A stretch of 64,000 nucleotides of DNA, from positions 34,836,898-34,900,897 of the forward strand of contig NC_092577.1 in NCBI RefSeq assembly GCF_037975245.1. Reading direction: 5' to 3'. The notes beneath the pieces were generated by a model, which had not been told where the DNA came from, did no database searches, and worked only from the letters and a program-made list of their open reading frames with translations. Positions within the stretch are counted from its first letter, which is position 1. Each line of letters begins with the position of its first letter. Below are positions 35,199 to 45,970 of this stretch, piece by piece. The stretch comes from Apostichopus japonicus (Eukaryota > Echinodermata > Holothuroidea > Aspidochirotida > Stichopodidae). Position numbers and translations under genes: made by a program.

Positions 35199-35361
35199 TA
35201 TATATATATAAATATATATATATATGTATATATATATATACATCTACATATATTCAGATTTATATTATATTATTCCTCTCTTCCAAACGTTTGCAGGCTT
35301 CGATCACTCGACTCAAACGAATGTTCCACGACATGATGAGGACCGATATCGGTTTCCTTAG
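30492..35361 (+). CDS. MS4A/CD20-like four-transmembrane protein, copy 2
   Basis: Six exons join in frame: 30492-30716, 31749-31805, 32801-32923, 33611-33745, 34145-34265 and 35297-35361, giving 241 residues. Exon 5 could instead start in frame at 34109, which gives 253. I prefer 34145 because it aligns better with copy 1. Exons 2 and 3 have exactly the lengths of copy 1 (57 and 123), and all phases agree. Four hydrophobic segments match the first gene, with GTWVGAF before TM2 and ILGVLAIIAG within it. The C-termini also match: DDDRFVFP in copy 1 and DEDRYRFP here. This is a tandem duplicate; divergence outside the membrane segments is high, so the duplication is old. The specific function is unknown. 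Confidence 0.85.
32083..32570 (-). mobile_element. Ty3/Gypsy pol fragment, antisense in intron 2 of MS4A copy 2
   Basis: A 156-residue minus-strand frame matches the stretch between the RNase H end (CILSDTLSRVYLP, cf. the usual ADTLSRA) and the integrase zinc-binding region (YCSVRDEMTVTDRNGIVFRG). PLPISNQRLADVKADT in the linker is typical. A 24 bp in-frame tandem duplication (TIKLLFNN twice) lies in the middle. No LTRs, protease or RT core are nearby, so it is a dead fragment. Confidence 0.75.
34300..34490. repeat. AT-rich microsatellite in the last intron
   Basis: Mostly TA dinucleotides with TATAAA and ACACAC interruptions. Confidence 0.9.
34498..34985 (-). mobile_element. CR1/Jockey-group LINE 3' fragment
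   Basis: On the minus strand the frame shows the C-terminal end of a non-LTR reverse transcriptase ORF: RRATKIISHIRHLPYERRL, then RALGLTTLGLRRVRGG, then after frameshifts and stops VVNEWNNLPEWVV. It ends in a (TTATG)n-like tail on the minus strand. It is degraded and 5'-truncated. Confidence 0.75.
35139..35250. repeat. AT-rich microsatellite in the last intron
   Basis: TA repeats with TAAATA interruptions, just before the last exon of MS4A copy 2. Confidence 0.9.
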
Positions 35362-36612
35362 GTTTACTTGAACTCAAGTTGACACTGGACAGCACTTACA
35401 TAATATCCTATTTATCTTTAGCCTATATCGTCTCGGCGAGTTCATACGAAGGAACCATATGAAAAGGCACTCGACGATATTAACAACACAAGGAACTACT
35501 GTAAGAATCGGACGCAAGCTACTGAGCGTGTCATACCGTATACCAGTTAAGTACTAGGACTGGAGGCGGACTCAGTTAATGATTGGGTCTTATTTCGATT
35601 CTAAAAGGCTCTAACAAATTGTCTTGGTTTAGTCGCATTGCTGTATTTTATATTTCCCTGTGTATATATTATTTCATCAGTCCAACTAACATGAAGTCCT
35701 TGTTACTTAAACTTGTACACATGTAATATCCTACCATTTTATAAAGTGTTGTGTTATAGTGCTACTAATAGGTGAAAGCAGGCCGGCGAAGGGAAAGACG
35801 TTGGGGAAGAGGGAGGAGGAGTGTGGAGATTGGCAACGGAACATACCAACGGGTTTTTGATAAACCTCAGAAAATCCCCTTATCGTTAAGAAAGAAAATG
35901 CATTTTTCAGTTTTTTTAAAAAAAAGTGGCATTTTTTCGAAACAAAAAAACAAGTGATCATGTTGTGGGGACTTTTTAAGGTGAAGTTTTGAGTTTGCCA
36001 ACGCAAAGTAACATGTCCCAATGCCCTTCGAAGTTTGTTCCTCTCCCTCACCCTACCCCTAACCCCTCCCGAAGATGAATGAAACCTCTTTCATCTCCTT
36101 TGTAAAATGTTCCATTTGTTAATTGTAGTTCTATTTATGTTTCATACTGAAAATTGTCAGGATTATCATCCATCAATGAAATAATAATGTCTTACATCAA
36201 GGAATACGTTAACACTTACAACCACAGTTATTGACCCAAATGACGTAATATTTAGACTTTTTCAAGATATCTGTATGGTATTACGTATAATGAATTTAAA
36301 ATTGTGATAATGGAATAGCATTAACCTTAGTTATTCTTATCTATTAAGGACGCACATCTCTAGACAGGTATGACTGCAGCACGGTGTCAATTTTAGGGTG
36401 TAAAGAAAGTTATAAGATAACGAATATTGCAATCTAATTTTGAAAATACATAAAGTTAATAAAACAATGATGAGTAAGATTTCATAAACGCGTCTTGGTT
36501 ACTCAACATAATCTTCCAACGATATGATCGTGTTTTGATTTGCGGAGGCGCACTGCAACTATTAGTAAGGTTAAAATTTACATTTATATGTGTTCCATGT
36601 TACACCGAAGAT
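35362..36612. other. Spacer between MS4A copy 2 and the receptor array
   Basis: I see no gene here. Homology among array units begins near 36613 (gaatttgttacaacttgatg), matched at 45731, so this marks the left edge of unit A. Confidence 0.5.
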
Positions 36613-36772
36613 GTTGTTTAGAATTTGTTACAACTTGATGAAACCACAATCAATCGTTGATAAGAAACTAATAACTAAATATACGTGATATATTCATGTT
36701 CTATTCGTTAATGCATTCTGAACATTCATGTTCAACTTAAGACTACGCAAAAGACAACTTGAATTAAAATTC

Positions 36773-38458
36773 TCAACGTTTGATAATTGGTTGATAAGTT
36801 CCCCGACTTTGATGTCTCTCGTTAATATTCAATGCTAAATACCTGTCGTCATGTTCATCAATAAATTCGTAATCAAATTGACTGTCTCGGGTTTCATCAT
36901 GACCTCTCCTTGAGATACTGTAGTAACTTGCTGAAGAGGCGCCAGCTTGTACTTCTCTTGGACGATCTCTTTCATACCTCGGCGGACCAATGTGACCTTT
37001 ACTTTTATTTGCTCTGTGTTTAGAATCGTTCTGATAGAAACCCTCGTTGTCATTTTCCTGATAACCAGCTGGTCCAACCTTTTTGACATTTACTGCACTT
37101 TCTGGTTTAGAGACTGCTCTTCCAATCACATGTAACTTAGGTGGTGACGGTTGCCGTATTTCGTTGTCTGAGGCTGTATCGCGGTGCTTTGGTAATCGAT
37201 AATACATGATACAGGTTATAACCAACGCTGCAGATATTATTATTACCAACATTGATAGAACGACAAGTGCTGGCAGGGGATTGCCGCCTTTTTGGCCCAA
37301 CTCTTCTTGCCGTGTTAGAGGAGTCGTTTGGTCGTCAACTGTCGGTGATGTGCTGGATGGATATAATGACAGCTCTATTTCATGCTGAGCACCATTCGAA
37401 TTTGTACATGTATAACGGCCTTCCCACTCGGCACCCATGCTTTCTATCACTATTGGTTGATAGGTACGAACTGATAGTGAAGACTTGATCAAGTCGCTTC
37501 CTCGATAAATCATCCAATTCACGTCACCGGAGGTATTTGGACAAACGATCTCCACCCTTTCACCAACACGAGGATTAAGAACGGTATAACAGCCGAACTC
37601 ATTTTGTGACAACGACAGGAGGGGTCGACCCTTTACATGGAGAGGTTCCTGACAAAGAGGTCCAACTGAATCAGGTAAGCCAAGAATAATTCTCAGCGAG
37701 GAATTTTCATTCGCGATAAATCTTTGCAGGCAGTCACAGTTCCACGGATTTCCTTTCAAATTTAAGCTATAGATAATATATTGCCAATCGCGTACTTGAT
37801 TTTCATTAATTTTAGTTATGTTGTTATTTTGTAGGTCGACGCTGACATTCTTTGTAATAAATGACAAAATCTCAATGGATATAGCAGTGATTTTGTTATT
37901 GCCGAGTAGGAAAGTGGCGACCCGGTTTTGACGGGCTCGGTCAACGATACGAACCTTCTTGAGGTTGTTGTAGGATACATCAATTTCATAGTGATCAGCA
38001 AGACCAATATGTAGAAACGTGGTATCGTTCAAGGATTCAATAATGTTGTTCGACAAATTCAAGATAAGTTTCCTAAAACGAATTTCTCCGGAAAATGTGT
38101 CCACAACTGTTATTTGATTGTAACTGATGTCCAGAACCAATTCCGATATGTTTAAGGATAGAAAGTCACCTAAATTGAACTGTGTGAACTTATTATGAGA
38201 GAAATTGAGCCTTCCAAATGGCTTCAAACTTCCACAACTACTAATTCCACTAATATTCCTTAAGCCGTGACCGCTACAATCTAGTTCTAATGGCCTTTTA
38301 CTCGATACTTTCGTAATACACGGACAATACTGACCATAAACTGATTGAAAATTAGCTACAAAGCTCATCGTCCAAGTTAAAACGATCATCTTATACCAAA
38401 ACCAAACAATCATTCGCGTCTTCATTTTGAAGAAATGTATCCAGATTCCTATGCACAA
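36773..38458 (-). CDS. LRR-Ig transmembrane receptor with ITAM-like tail, copy A
   Basis: A single uninterrupted frame of 561 residues. The signal peptide is hydrophobic to about residue 42; the start may be M1 or M12. An LRRNT follows (CPC at 45-47, LDCSG at 59-63, C75), then about five degenerate LRRs (LNFSHNKF, LDISYNQI, LNLSNNII, IDVSYNNL, VDLQNNNI). The LRRCT (NPWNCDCLQRF, C241, C243, C269, C290) precedes one Ig domain with C306 and C351 (EGRYTC). A Thr/Ser-rich stalk leads to a TM segment at about 397-420 and a 140-residue tail. The tail ends with YEFI, six residues, YLAL (Y530, Y540), an exact fit to the ITAM pattern, and then YQPI. Many N-x-S/T sites mark the ectodomain. The family is cell-surface adhesion or immune recognition; activating signalling is inference. 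It diverges from the transporter gene at 42842. Confidence 0.9.
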   Translation of the reverse strand: MCIGIWIHFFKMKTRMIVWFWYKMIVLTWTMSFVANFQSVYGQYCPCITKVSSKRPLELDCSGHGLRNISGISSCGSLKPFGRLNFSHNKFTQFNLGDFLSLNISELVLDISYNQITVVDTFSGEIRFRKLILNLSNNIIESLNDTTFLHIGLADHYEIDVSYNNLKKVRIVDRARQNRVATFLLGNNKITAISIEILSFITKNVSVDLQNNNITKINENQVRDWQYIIYSLNLKGNPWNCDCLQRFIANENSSLRIILGLPDSVGPLCQEPLHVKGRPLLSLSQNEFGCYTVLNPRVGERVEIVCPNTSGDVNWMIYRGSDLIKSSLSVRTYQPIVIESMGAEWEGRYTCTNSNGAQHEIELSLYPSSTSPTVDDQTTPLTRQEELGQKGGNPLPALVVLSMLVIIISAALVITCIMYYRLPKHRDTASDNEIRQPSPPKLHVIGRAVSKPESAVNVKKVGPAGYQENDNEGFYQNDSKHRANKSKGHIGPPRYERDRPREVQAGASSASYYSISRRGHDETRDSQFDYEFIDEHDDRYLALNINERHQSRGTYQPIIKR

Positions 38459-40947
38459 AGTAGAACTAAGTTATCGAAGGTGACTTTTCAGAAGATGTTT
38501 CCAAATTCACGAAATGCAATAACGTCCTTCGGACGACAAATGTTCAATATTAATGTCCAGACACATAACAAGTAAACCAAATTGGCTACATATATGATCA
38601 CTAAGGGACAAATTAATAGTTTAGATCCTCTTTTCAATGTATATGTGGGTCCTTTTTTATCCACCAATACAATTCGCTTGGTTTAACGAGAACAAGGAAC
38701 TATACTGTTAGCATGATTACTATGTTTTAGTACTTGTTTCACAGTAGGTTATTATACTTTGACTATTATGTTTAGTCAAACCAGTACAACATAAGTATAC
38801 ACACAGCAACCGAACTCCCAAAATGTCTTGTGACTTGGCTATGTCTCTTATTCAATGATATGGCTATAAGCCAAGCCAATTGTTAACTGCGTCATATCCG
38901 TTCAACTTTAAATAATTTAAGGAAACATACTCGGAGTAAAACAACAAACCAAAACGAAAGTTCTCGAAACCGAAACTAGGAAGCTTACCACACAAAAACA
39001 AAATGAATGCGTTGATGATATAATGAAAGTTCTTCTCTTTTTAAATATTATTTGCAAAAGCCAAGAGAGACAAAGCGTCACATTTATAAACTTCAGTTTC
39101 ACCTTAACGAATATGGTCTACCAGTTCCTCTTGCATAGAGACCATTTGTACAAAAGCAAAGTGGTTCCTTGTTTCACTTGTGGCAAAATTCCCACAGGCT
39201 TTTTATTGTTACAATTAGCGAAAACGTGGATAAGCCTTTACTTTGATTGCTTGACGGAGTAGGGTGTCGAGAGGAGGGGGTAGGAGGTGATAGAAGGGGA
39301 GTTGGGGAGGAATGGCTTGGGGGAGGATCGAGGGGGGGGGGAGGAATTTCGACAATGTGCCAAACGGAAGAATGAGATCATTTGGGTAGAACGAGATCTA
39401 CAGGTATATATTTTCTTGAATTTGTCTCTGGAATATATCATTGAAAGAGGTGGGGGGGGGGGGGGGGGGGTTCAAGGTCATTTCGGGAGGTATCTGTCAC
39501 TCCTGTAAGACCTGCTGACTAATAAGCATGTGAATATTACCGGCATATATGTAATTAAAAGATAAATTTATGCAGAAGTTTGATTCGCCATATTCTAAGA
39601 AGAATAAGAAAACAATTTTGTGCTGGTAGCGTTTCTATAACTGTTCCCGGTTGTAAGAAACTCAACTTTAATATTTTGGTAAAACGCTTGAAATATCCTG
39701 AATAGGGCTAAATTAAGGTTGGCTTGGGCTCACTAATGCAGACGGCATACAGTAAATGTTATTGTCTAATGGCTATTTCAACGATGCTAATTACTCCCCC
39801 CAAAAAATCAGTTGCATCTGAGGAACTGACCTAATGGGCTGTGGACTAGGTAGTTTAGCCACTTTAATTGACACTCCTCTGTTGCTTAAGCGGTCACATC
39901 TTATAACAAAAATTGGAAAAGTGTTACAGAAAACCTGAAACAGATAGCAATGTTTTTTGATTAAGCGGTATACAAATAAGAGATACAAATAATTACTAAT
40001 ATAATTAACAAACCCCTTTCATTATACGTTATGTATTTACATAATATAACAACAATCTAACATACATGGAAACAGACCAAGAATGCCCTCATGTATTGGT
40101 TTCTTTCTTCATAATCCCTTTGCAATGAAAACGCTCAAATATGATATTTCGTACCTGAAGGTAAATAATCAAATGTATTGGCTTCTTCTACAAATCACAT
40201 TCCATCGTTTGAGATCGGAGAATGTTTAATCGAACCAAGTCAGCAAGCTCGCAACTTGGGAGTTGTGTTTGATTCGTCTTTAAGTGCTGACGTCCATATT
40301 GGTAAAGTATGCCAGAGAGCATTCCACAACATCAGGATCATTTCGATGATTCGACAGTTTATTAACTCCAAAACAACTGCCACTTTGGTGCAGTCGTGTG
40401 TTCTGTCACATCTTGACTATTGCAATGCTCTCCTCATTGGATTACCTAAACATCTTCTTAATAAGCTTCAACGTGCTCAGAACTGTGCTGCTAGATTTGT
40501 AACAAAAGCAAGAAAAAAAACACCAACATATAACACCAATTCTTAAAGAGCTTCACTGGCTTAAAATTGCGGACAGAATCAATTATGAATTTCTTCTCCT
40601 TGTGTTCAAAGCAAGGAATGGTTTAGAACCAAATTTACCTACAGGATCTTCTCCAAGAATACAGACCTAGCAGGGTGCTTCGTTCAAGCAAACAACATAT
40701 GCTATCTGTTCGAATTTCCACCTATGGGGATTGTTGCTTTGCTAGATCACCTCCACAACTCTGGAACAGTCTCCCCTTTCATCTGAAAACACTCCAGCAT
40801 GTGTCAACTTTCCAGAAAGAACCCAAGTCGTTCTTATTCATGAATGCGTATCCATTTGTTTGATAATTGTTGTGTCCCTTCTGTGTACTTTGATCCTGCA
40901 GCGCTTCTGAGCTTTTTTTTAACTGGATATAAGCGCTTTACAAATGC

Positions 40948-40981
<34 letters not shown>

Positions 40982-42841
40982 TGGTAATTACTAGAGAATA
41001 TAACGCATATGTAATGAACCGTGTCTAGACATTCATACCGTAGACGAATCGATGAAATTTAAAGCGATGTATCAAAAGTTAATTGAAGCTTAAATAAAAA
41101 ACAAGAACGATATTTGACCTGTCAGAAAAAGGGGATAAACTTTGATCAACAATATCTCGAGTTGCGGTCAAGATATCGAGACGGGGTTTGTCAGTGTATA
41201 ACTCGTGTGTAATGCTGTTTTCTTTGAAGTTTATGGCAAGAAGCATAATGAAGTTTGCCACAGGACTACCACTTTAAACATTTCTATTACCAACCTGCAT
41301 ATTTTAGATATATATTTATTATTATTACAAACAACCTTGTAGTCGGGCTTTATGGAGTTTTGTGTAATTGAATTCATTTATCTGAAGCCAACACGATGTT
41401 ATATTCAATTTCATTGGATCATGACGAAACAAGAAGAAGATGACAACCGATGGACATTTTTTTTATTAATTATAATAACTGACAGACCAGCATACATATC
41501 TGGTTTTCGAAACTGAGATGAGACTGAACTGAGGAGTGTAGCATCATTTATACGATATTATTTGATACAGGAACATAACTCGTAATTCACTTAGCCTGAC
41601 ATCTTTTTTGAAACAAGAAGTACACTTCCATTAAATATTTGATTATATGGAGTCAGTGATTGTATACGCATTCAGGGGAACTTGAAGAAATATAAGGGAT
41701 CAGGTGAGTGAGTAATGAATTGATTAATTTATGCATCAAATTTTCATAGAATTTGTAGATGATTTCGATGTTTCTGATCGATCTATAAAAATATATTTTT
41801 AGACAAGTATGGAGTAAATGGGGTTGAACGGGAATATTCCACAAAATTGTTATATTAATGTTAATGTGTTACCTGCATATATCATAATTAAATGCAAAAT
41901 ATAGTCACCATGCAGGAAAAGGGTAGGCTTATTTTAGTTTAGATAAATTTGATTATTATTGATCCATTTGTAATGATAACCTCATGTTTGATCGCAAAAC
42001 TCTAAATTAGAGCCACGAAATAGTTTCAATGGTTCGTAAATTTAAATATCGTGATGAGTTCGTGTCCCATAAATGGAAATTAGGATTTTCTTTATATTTT
42101 TCTTTTCCAAACATTTCAAAAATTAAAAGTACGGTATATAATTATATCGTGTTAGAGGCTGCGAATTTGGTGGAGTAACTTGAAAGGATAGACCAAAGGA
42201 CAATTTGATGAAAGAGAAAATATATTCTAGACATTGATGTGAAGCTTCCATCCACCTCTTAACAGCCGGTTTAAGGTTGACTCATTTTTGAAACAAAAGT
42301 AATTTTGAAATAAACATGTGCATGATGTTATAAAAGCACACACTGAATAACTTTCTAAAAATTAACATCCAGAATTCCTACCTCAAAATTGAACAATATT
42401 TCAATAAGTATAGAAAACATCTCACATATTCTTTTGGGAAGGAAATATACCATTCCCTACCCATCCCCCATTTATCAAGACGTCGAGTTTCAACTGAAGA
42501 CGAACAAATACATTTTTATTTCGGGTATCTTGCAAGGTTTTTAAACTATTTAAATTCTTTCTGATGAAATAGGATACAGACTCAGTGTACCCTTCATACA
42601 TGCAAGGTATACTGCAGTTTTTCTTAAATTGTATCACAAAGGATTATACATGTTGTCAAAAACCTGACCAATTGATTACCTTTCTTCACAAACAATATAA
42701 AGTACAGGCCATTATAGCATATGGAAGTGACAGATTTGTGTAGTAATAATTTTTATTTTATTTTTGTGTATGGTTCTATAGCGTTAAACACGAAATCGTG
42801 ACTATCATATACCAGCAACGAAATCAGCAAATTTCAGCTTT
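38459..42841. other. Shared upstream region of receptor A and transporter A
   Basis: This divergent spacer is non-coding and alignable with 47675-54856 and 59896-62749. It contains G-rich runs (about 39270-39475) and one LINE insertion. Promoters of both flanking genes should lie near its ends. Confidence 0.55.
40201..40984 (+). mobile_element. L2/CR1-type LINE insertion, 5'-truncated
   Basis: Comparison with the empty sites in units B and C (cttctacgaaacacat joined to taattactagag near 60740) places the insertion between 40200 and 40985. The plus-strand frame shows the C-terminal RT region: QQARNLGVVFDSSLSADVHI, VLSHLDYCNALLIGLPKHLL and RAQNCAARFVTKARK. After frameshifts come LKELHWLKIADRI and PPQLWNSLPFHLKT. 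The 3' end has aagcgctttacaaatgctta followed by (TTA)n, typical of this LINE group. Confidence 0.88.
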
Positions 42842-44807
42842 ATGGAGCATATGGAGTCAATAAAGTTAATTGAGGAAGATGGATTTGATGATAAGAGGTG
42901 AGAAAAATTATCTTTGGTTTTCTGTTTCATTTTTAATTTCACTCTCTTTCTTCTTCAATTAGATTATTTTTTCCCTTCTTCATGACCATATTTTGAGTAA
43001 CAGTCTGTACATTTTTTTAAACTGACAGAGAAACGTAAACATGAAATACTCATTAATATAACTCATCGTGATAGATGCACACTAACAAGTTTGTTTAAGT
43101 GTTTTTCCTTAAAATCTACCATTTACTTTTTTAATTTCAACTATCATTGTCTTGAAATCTCTATTTCGAATTTCCATTGAATTTTCACGAGAATGCTTTA
43201 ATACATATTCTTCGTTTATGAGTAAAAAATCAAGTGTCATCTGGACTATCCTTTTCACCCTGCACTGTATTGAAGATATATAATATATTTTAACAAAATC
43301 GATCATTATAAAGGGCAATTATTTTATTGGTTCTTCAAACTTAAAGTATTGCAACAACAAACCGGTTCTGCTTTTGGAATATGTTTAATTTCTTTCTCTC
43401 TTTAATGACCTAAAGTGAAGTCACAGTACCCAAAATATCAATTTAAGAAGTAAGAAATACATGATAGCTCATCCTCATCTGGCACACAAATGTTATTTTG
43501 TAGGAGGGAGGTGGAGGGGATGGTCGGAGGAGAATAATTCTCGATTCGAAATTCGAAAAAGAATTGGAAAAATGACAATTTGCAGGCCAACATAATGCAG
43601 GCTAACTGCACTTTGCTCACTTAGTGTAGTAGCGTAAATAACAAACCAGACAAATAAGAAATCAGATGAACTATTGTTATCCGTCGATAAAAATTGTTCA
43701 TCAAACGTGCATTTGGCTTGCCATGGACGTATCCTACTGATTACAATAAAGGTAACTTATTCACTAGACAATAATACAATCTGATATTATATCATTTTAT
43801 ACATGAAATCAGTTTTTCTTTTCTTCAGAGACGTGAATGAAGAAAGTAACCATGGTGATGAGGACAGAGATGATTCGGTCGTTAAGAGAATCTGGAGAGC
43901 CACGTTGCACACTGTATCGGCGCGCCGCGGCGTAATTTACGCCATTACAACGGGCGTTTTGTTAGGGTGTCAATTTTCCGCTGTGAAAGCAATCACGTTA
44001 TCCCCTTACCAAATCATGGCTTTACGCAGCTTTCTGTTTCTCCCATATATCATCTTCGTCGCCTGGGACAGAAGCAATGGTTATGACGTCATAGATTTGC
44101 TATGTTACATCTCTTATGGAGTATTCAACTCACTTGGGTTATTACTTGCTTACGTTGCTCTACAATTTGCTCAAATCGGAAACGTCAGCGCTATCAGTTC
44201 AAATTTACCAATTCCATCTGTTTTGCTTGCTTTAGTATTTTTCAAAGAACCTCTCACCATATTTGGAGTAACCTTTCTAATCATTAATTTTATTGGCCTA
44301 ATCCTCGTATCGCAACCGCCATTTTTATTTCCTAGTGGTGGCGAAGACGTCGCTCTGCAGGCGGCCTTCGAAAGCTCAAACGAATTCGTAGGTGCACTGA
44401 TAGCTCTGATGAGCCTGATCGGGCTGTCTTCATCTACGATCTTCACGAGAAAACTGACTTATCGAGGAAATGTCGACCCGGCTTTACTTTCTTTCATTCC
44501 GGGTACGACTGGAGTTTTGATACCAGGATCGGTTCTACTTTTTAATCAAACTTGGGATTATTTCCAGTCAGTAGAAGAAGGTTTTATTTGTCTACTTGTC
44601 GGGATTCTGTCTGCTATTGGAAATATATCCCTCGTACTAGCATTAAAATATGAAGATGTCAGTTTAGTTACGATACTATTTACATTGAGCGCTCCAGTAG
44701 CCTTCGTTCTAGGAATAATACTATTTCAAGAGATTCCGGACTTCATATCAGTAATTGGAGCTACTTTAATTTTAGGTTCTACTTTTGGACTTTTGTGGAG
44801 AAAGTAA
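42842..44807 (+). CDS. SLC35G1-like EamA/DMT-family transporter, copy A
   Basis: Two exons join in frame: 42842-42897 and 43829-44807, giving 344 residues. The exon 1 donor (AAGAG|GTGAGA) and exon 2 acceptor (TTCTTCAG|A) complete an AGA codon. The alternative start inside the intron at 43803 would bypass exon 1; I reject it because exon 1 and its phase are kept in all three units. The N-terminus is acidic and cytoplasmic. Ten hydrophobic segments form two EamA repeats, with GVLLGCQFSAVKAITLSP in TM1-2, SSNLPIPSVLLALVFFKEPL at the end of the first repeat and LFTLSAPVAFVLGIILFQE in the second. SLC35G1 relatives are ER or plasma-membrane proteins with poorly known substrates, so I name none. Neighbouring receptor A is transcribed the other way. 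Confidence 0.9.
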
Positions 44808-45970
44808 ATGTTTTTTCTTATTAACCTTTTCCACGATAATTATGTAAGGTAGAATGCAGTCTCTTTTAAGGATGCGAGATTGGTTTCGTTAATTATTTAA
44901 GTCGTCCACTTAATTGGACTGTATTTATACTGTATCTTTGTGTTATGCGTTAGTGTTTTTCTTTTAAGAACGTGAATCCTCAAGAAACAGGGTGTGACGA
45001 ATTTCGCAATGAATGTTGCAGTAGTAAATCAATGTTGAGCTTAAATTCGTGCATCTTGACGACAGATATCAGGAAATATCTAACTGCATTGGAAGGGTGT
45101 TTAAAGAAGAGTGGGAGGGTGGTTGGATAGATGGGTTTGTGGGTGGTGAAATGTGTATTTTACCGTCTTACTAGTATATGTATGACGTATCCGCTAGTTT
45201 AAATCAAATATTTAACCAAACTTAACAAGCAAAACCAAACACATGAGAATGGACTAATATTTTTGCGTCTTTATTTTAAACGACTAAATGCCGAACTGAT
45301 CTAAGATGATGTATATACAATCTGGTATCATGATATGTGGGTGATAGGTCAGCGGACGGACCAACGGGTGGTTTCTAACAACCCCGGGAAGACTGCGTCA
45401 GAATTCTAAAACTTTATCAATAAACTACCAGGGAGTTGTTATGGAATGTAAAGTGTGAATCTAGATGTTGATGATTCCGGCCATGGGAACTTTGACAAAA
45501 TAACTCTGACATTTTACATTATGTTAACCCAGTGTCATGATATTGGGTGTGCCAGGTGTGTTAAGGGAAATAAGTGGAGATTAACTATAGCTATTGTCTT
45601 CACTCCCCTATTGTCTTAACCGACCCACTCCCCCCCCCCCCTCACTCACCCCTCTCTCGCTCTCCCCTAGAAGTAATTATAACATTACTTAATCTGTCAG
45701 TGATAAGTTTAATGTCATTTGAATGACATTTGAATTTGTTACAACTTGATGAAACCACAATCGATCGTTGATGGAAACTAATAACTAAATATCCATGATA
45801 TATTATTTGGTTCCATATGAATATTCATGTTCTACTCGTTAATCCATTCTGATTACACATGATCTATTACTTTATTCTATTTGGAATATTCACGATCTAT
45901 TACTTAACCACTCTGAACTTTCATGATCAACTTTAAACTACGCAAAAGAGGCTACTTGAATTCAAATTTC
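44808..45970. other. 3' flank of transporter A and 3' flank of receptor B
   Basis: No gene. Alignable with the 3' flank of transporter B (56827 onward). AATAAA at 45419-45424 is a candidate poly(A) signal. Unit B homology begins near 45731, so the unit A/B junction lies close to 45660-45730. Confidence 0.5.
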
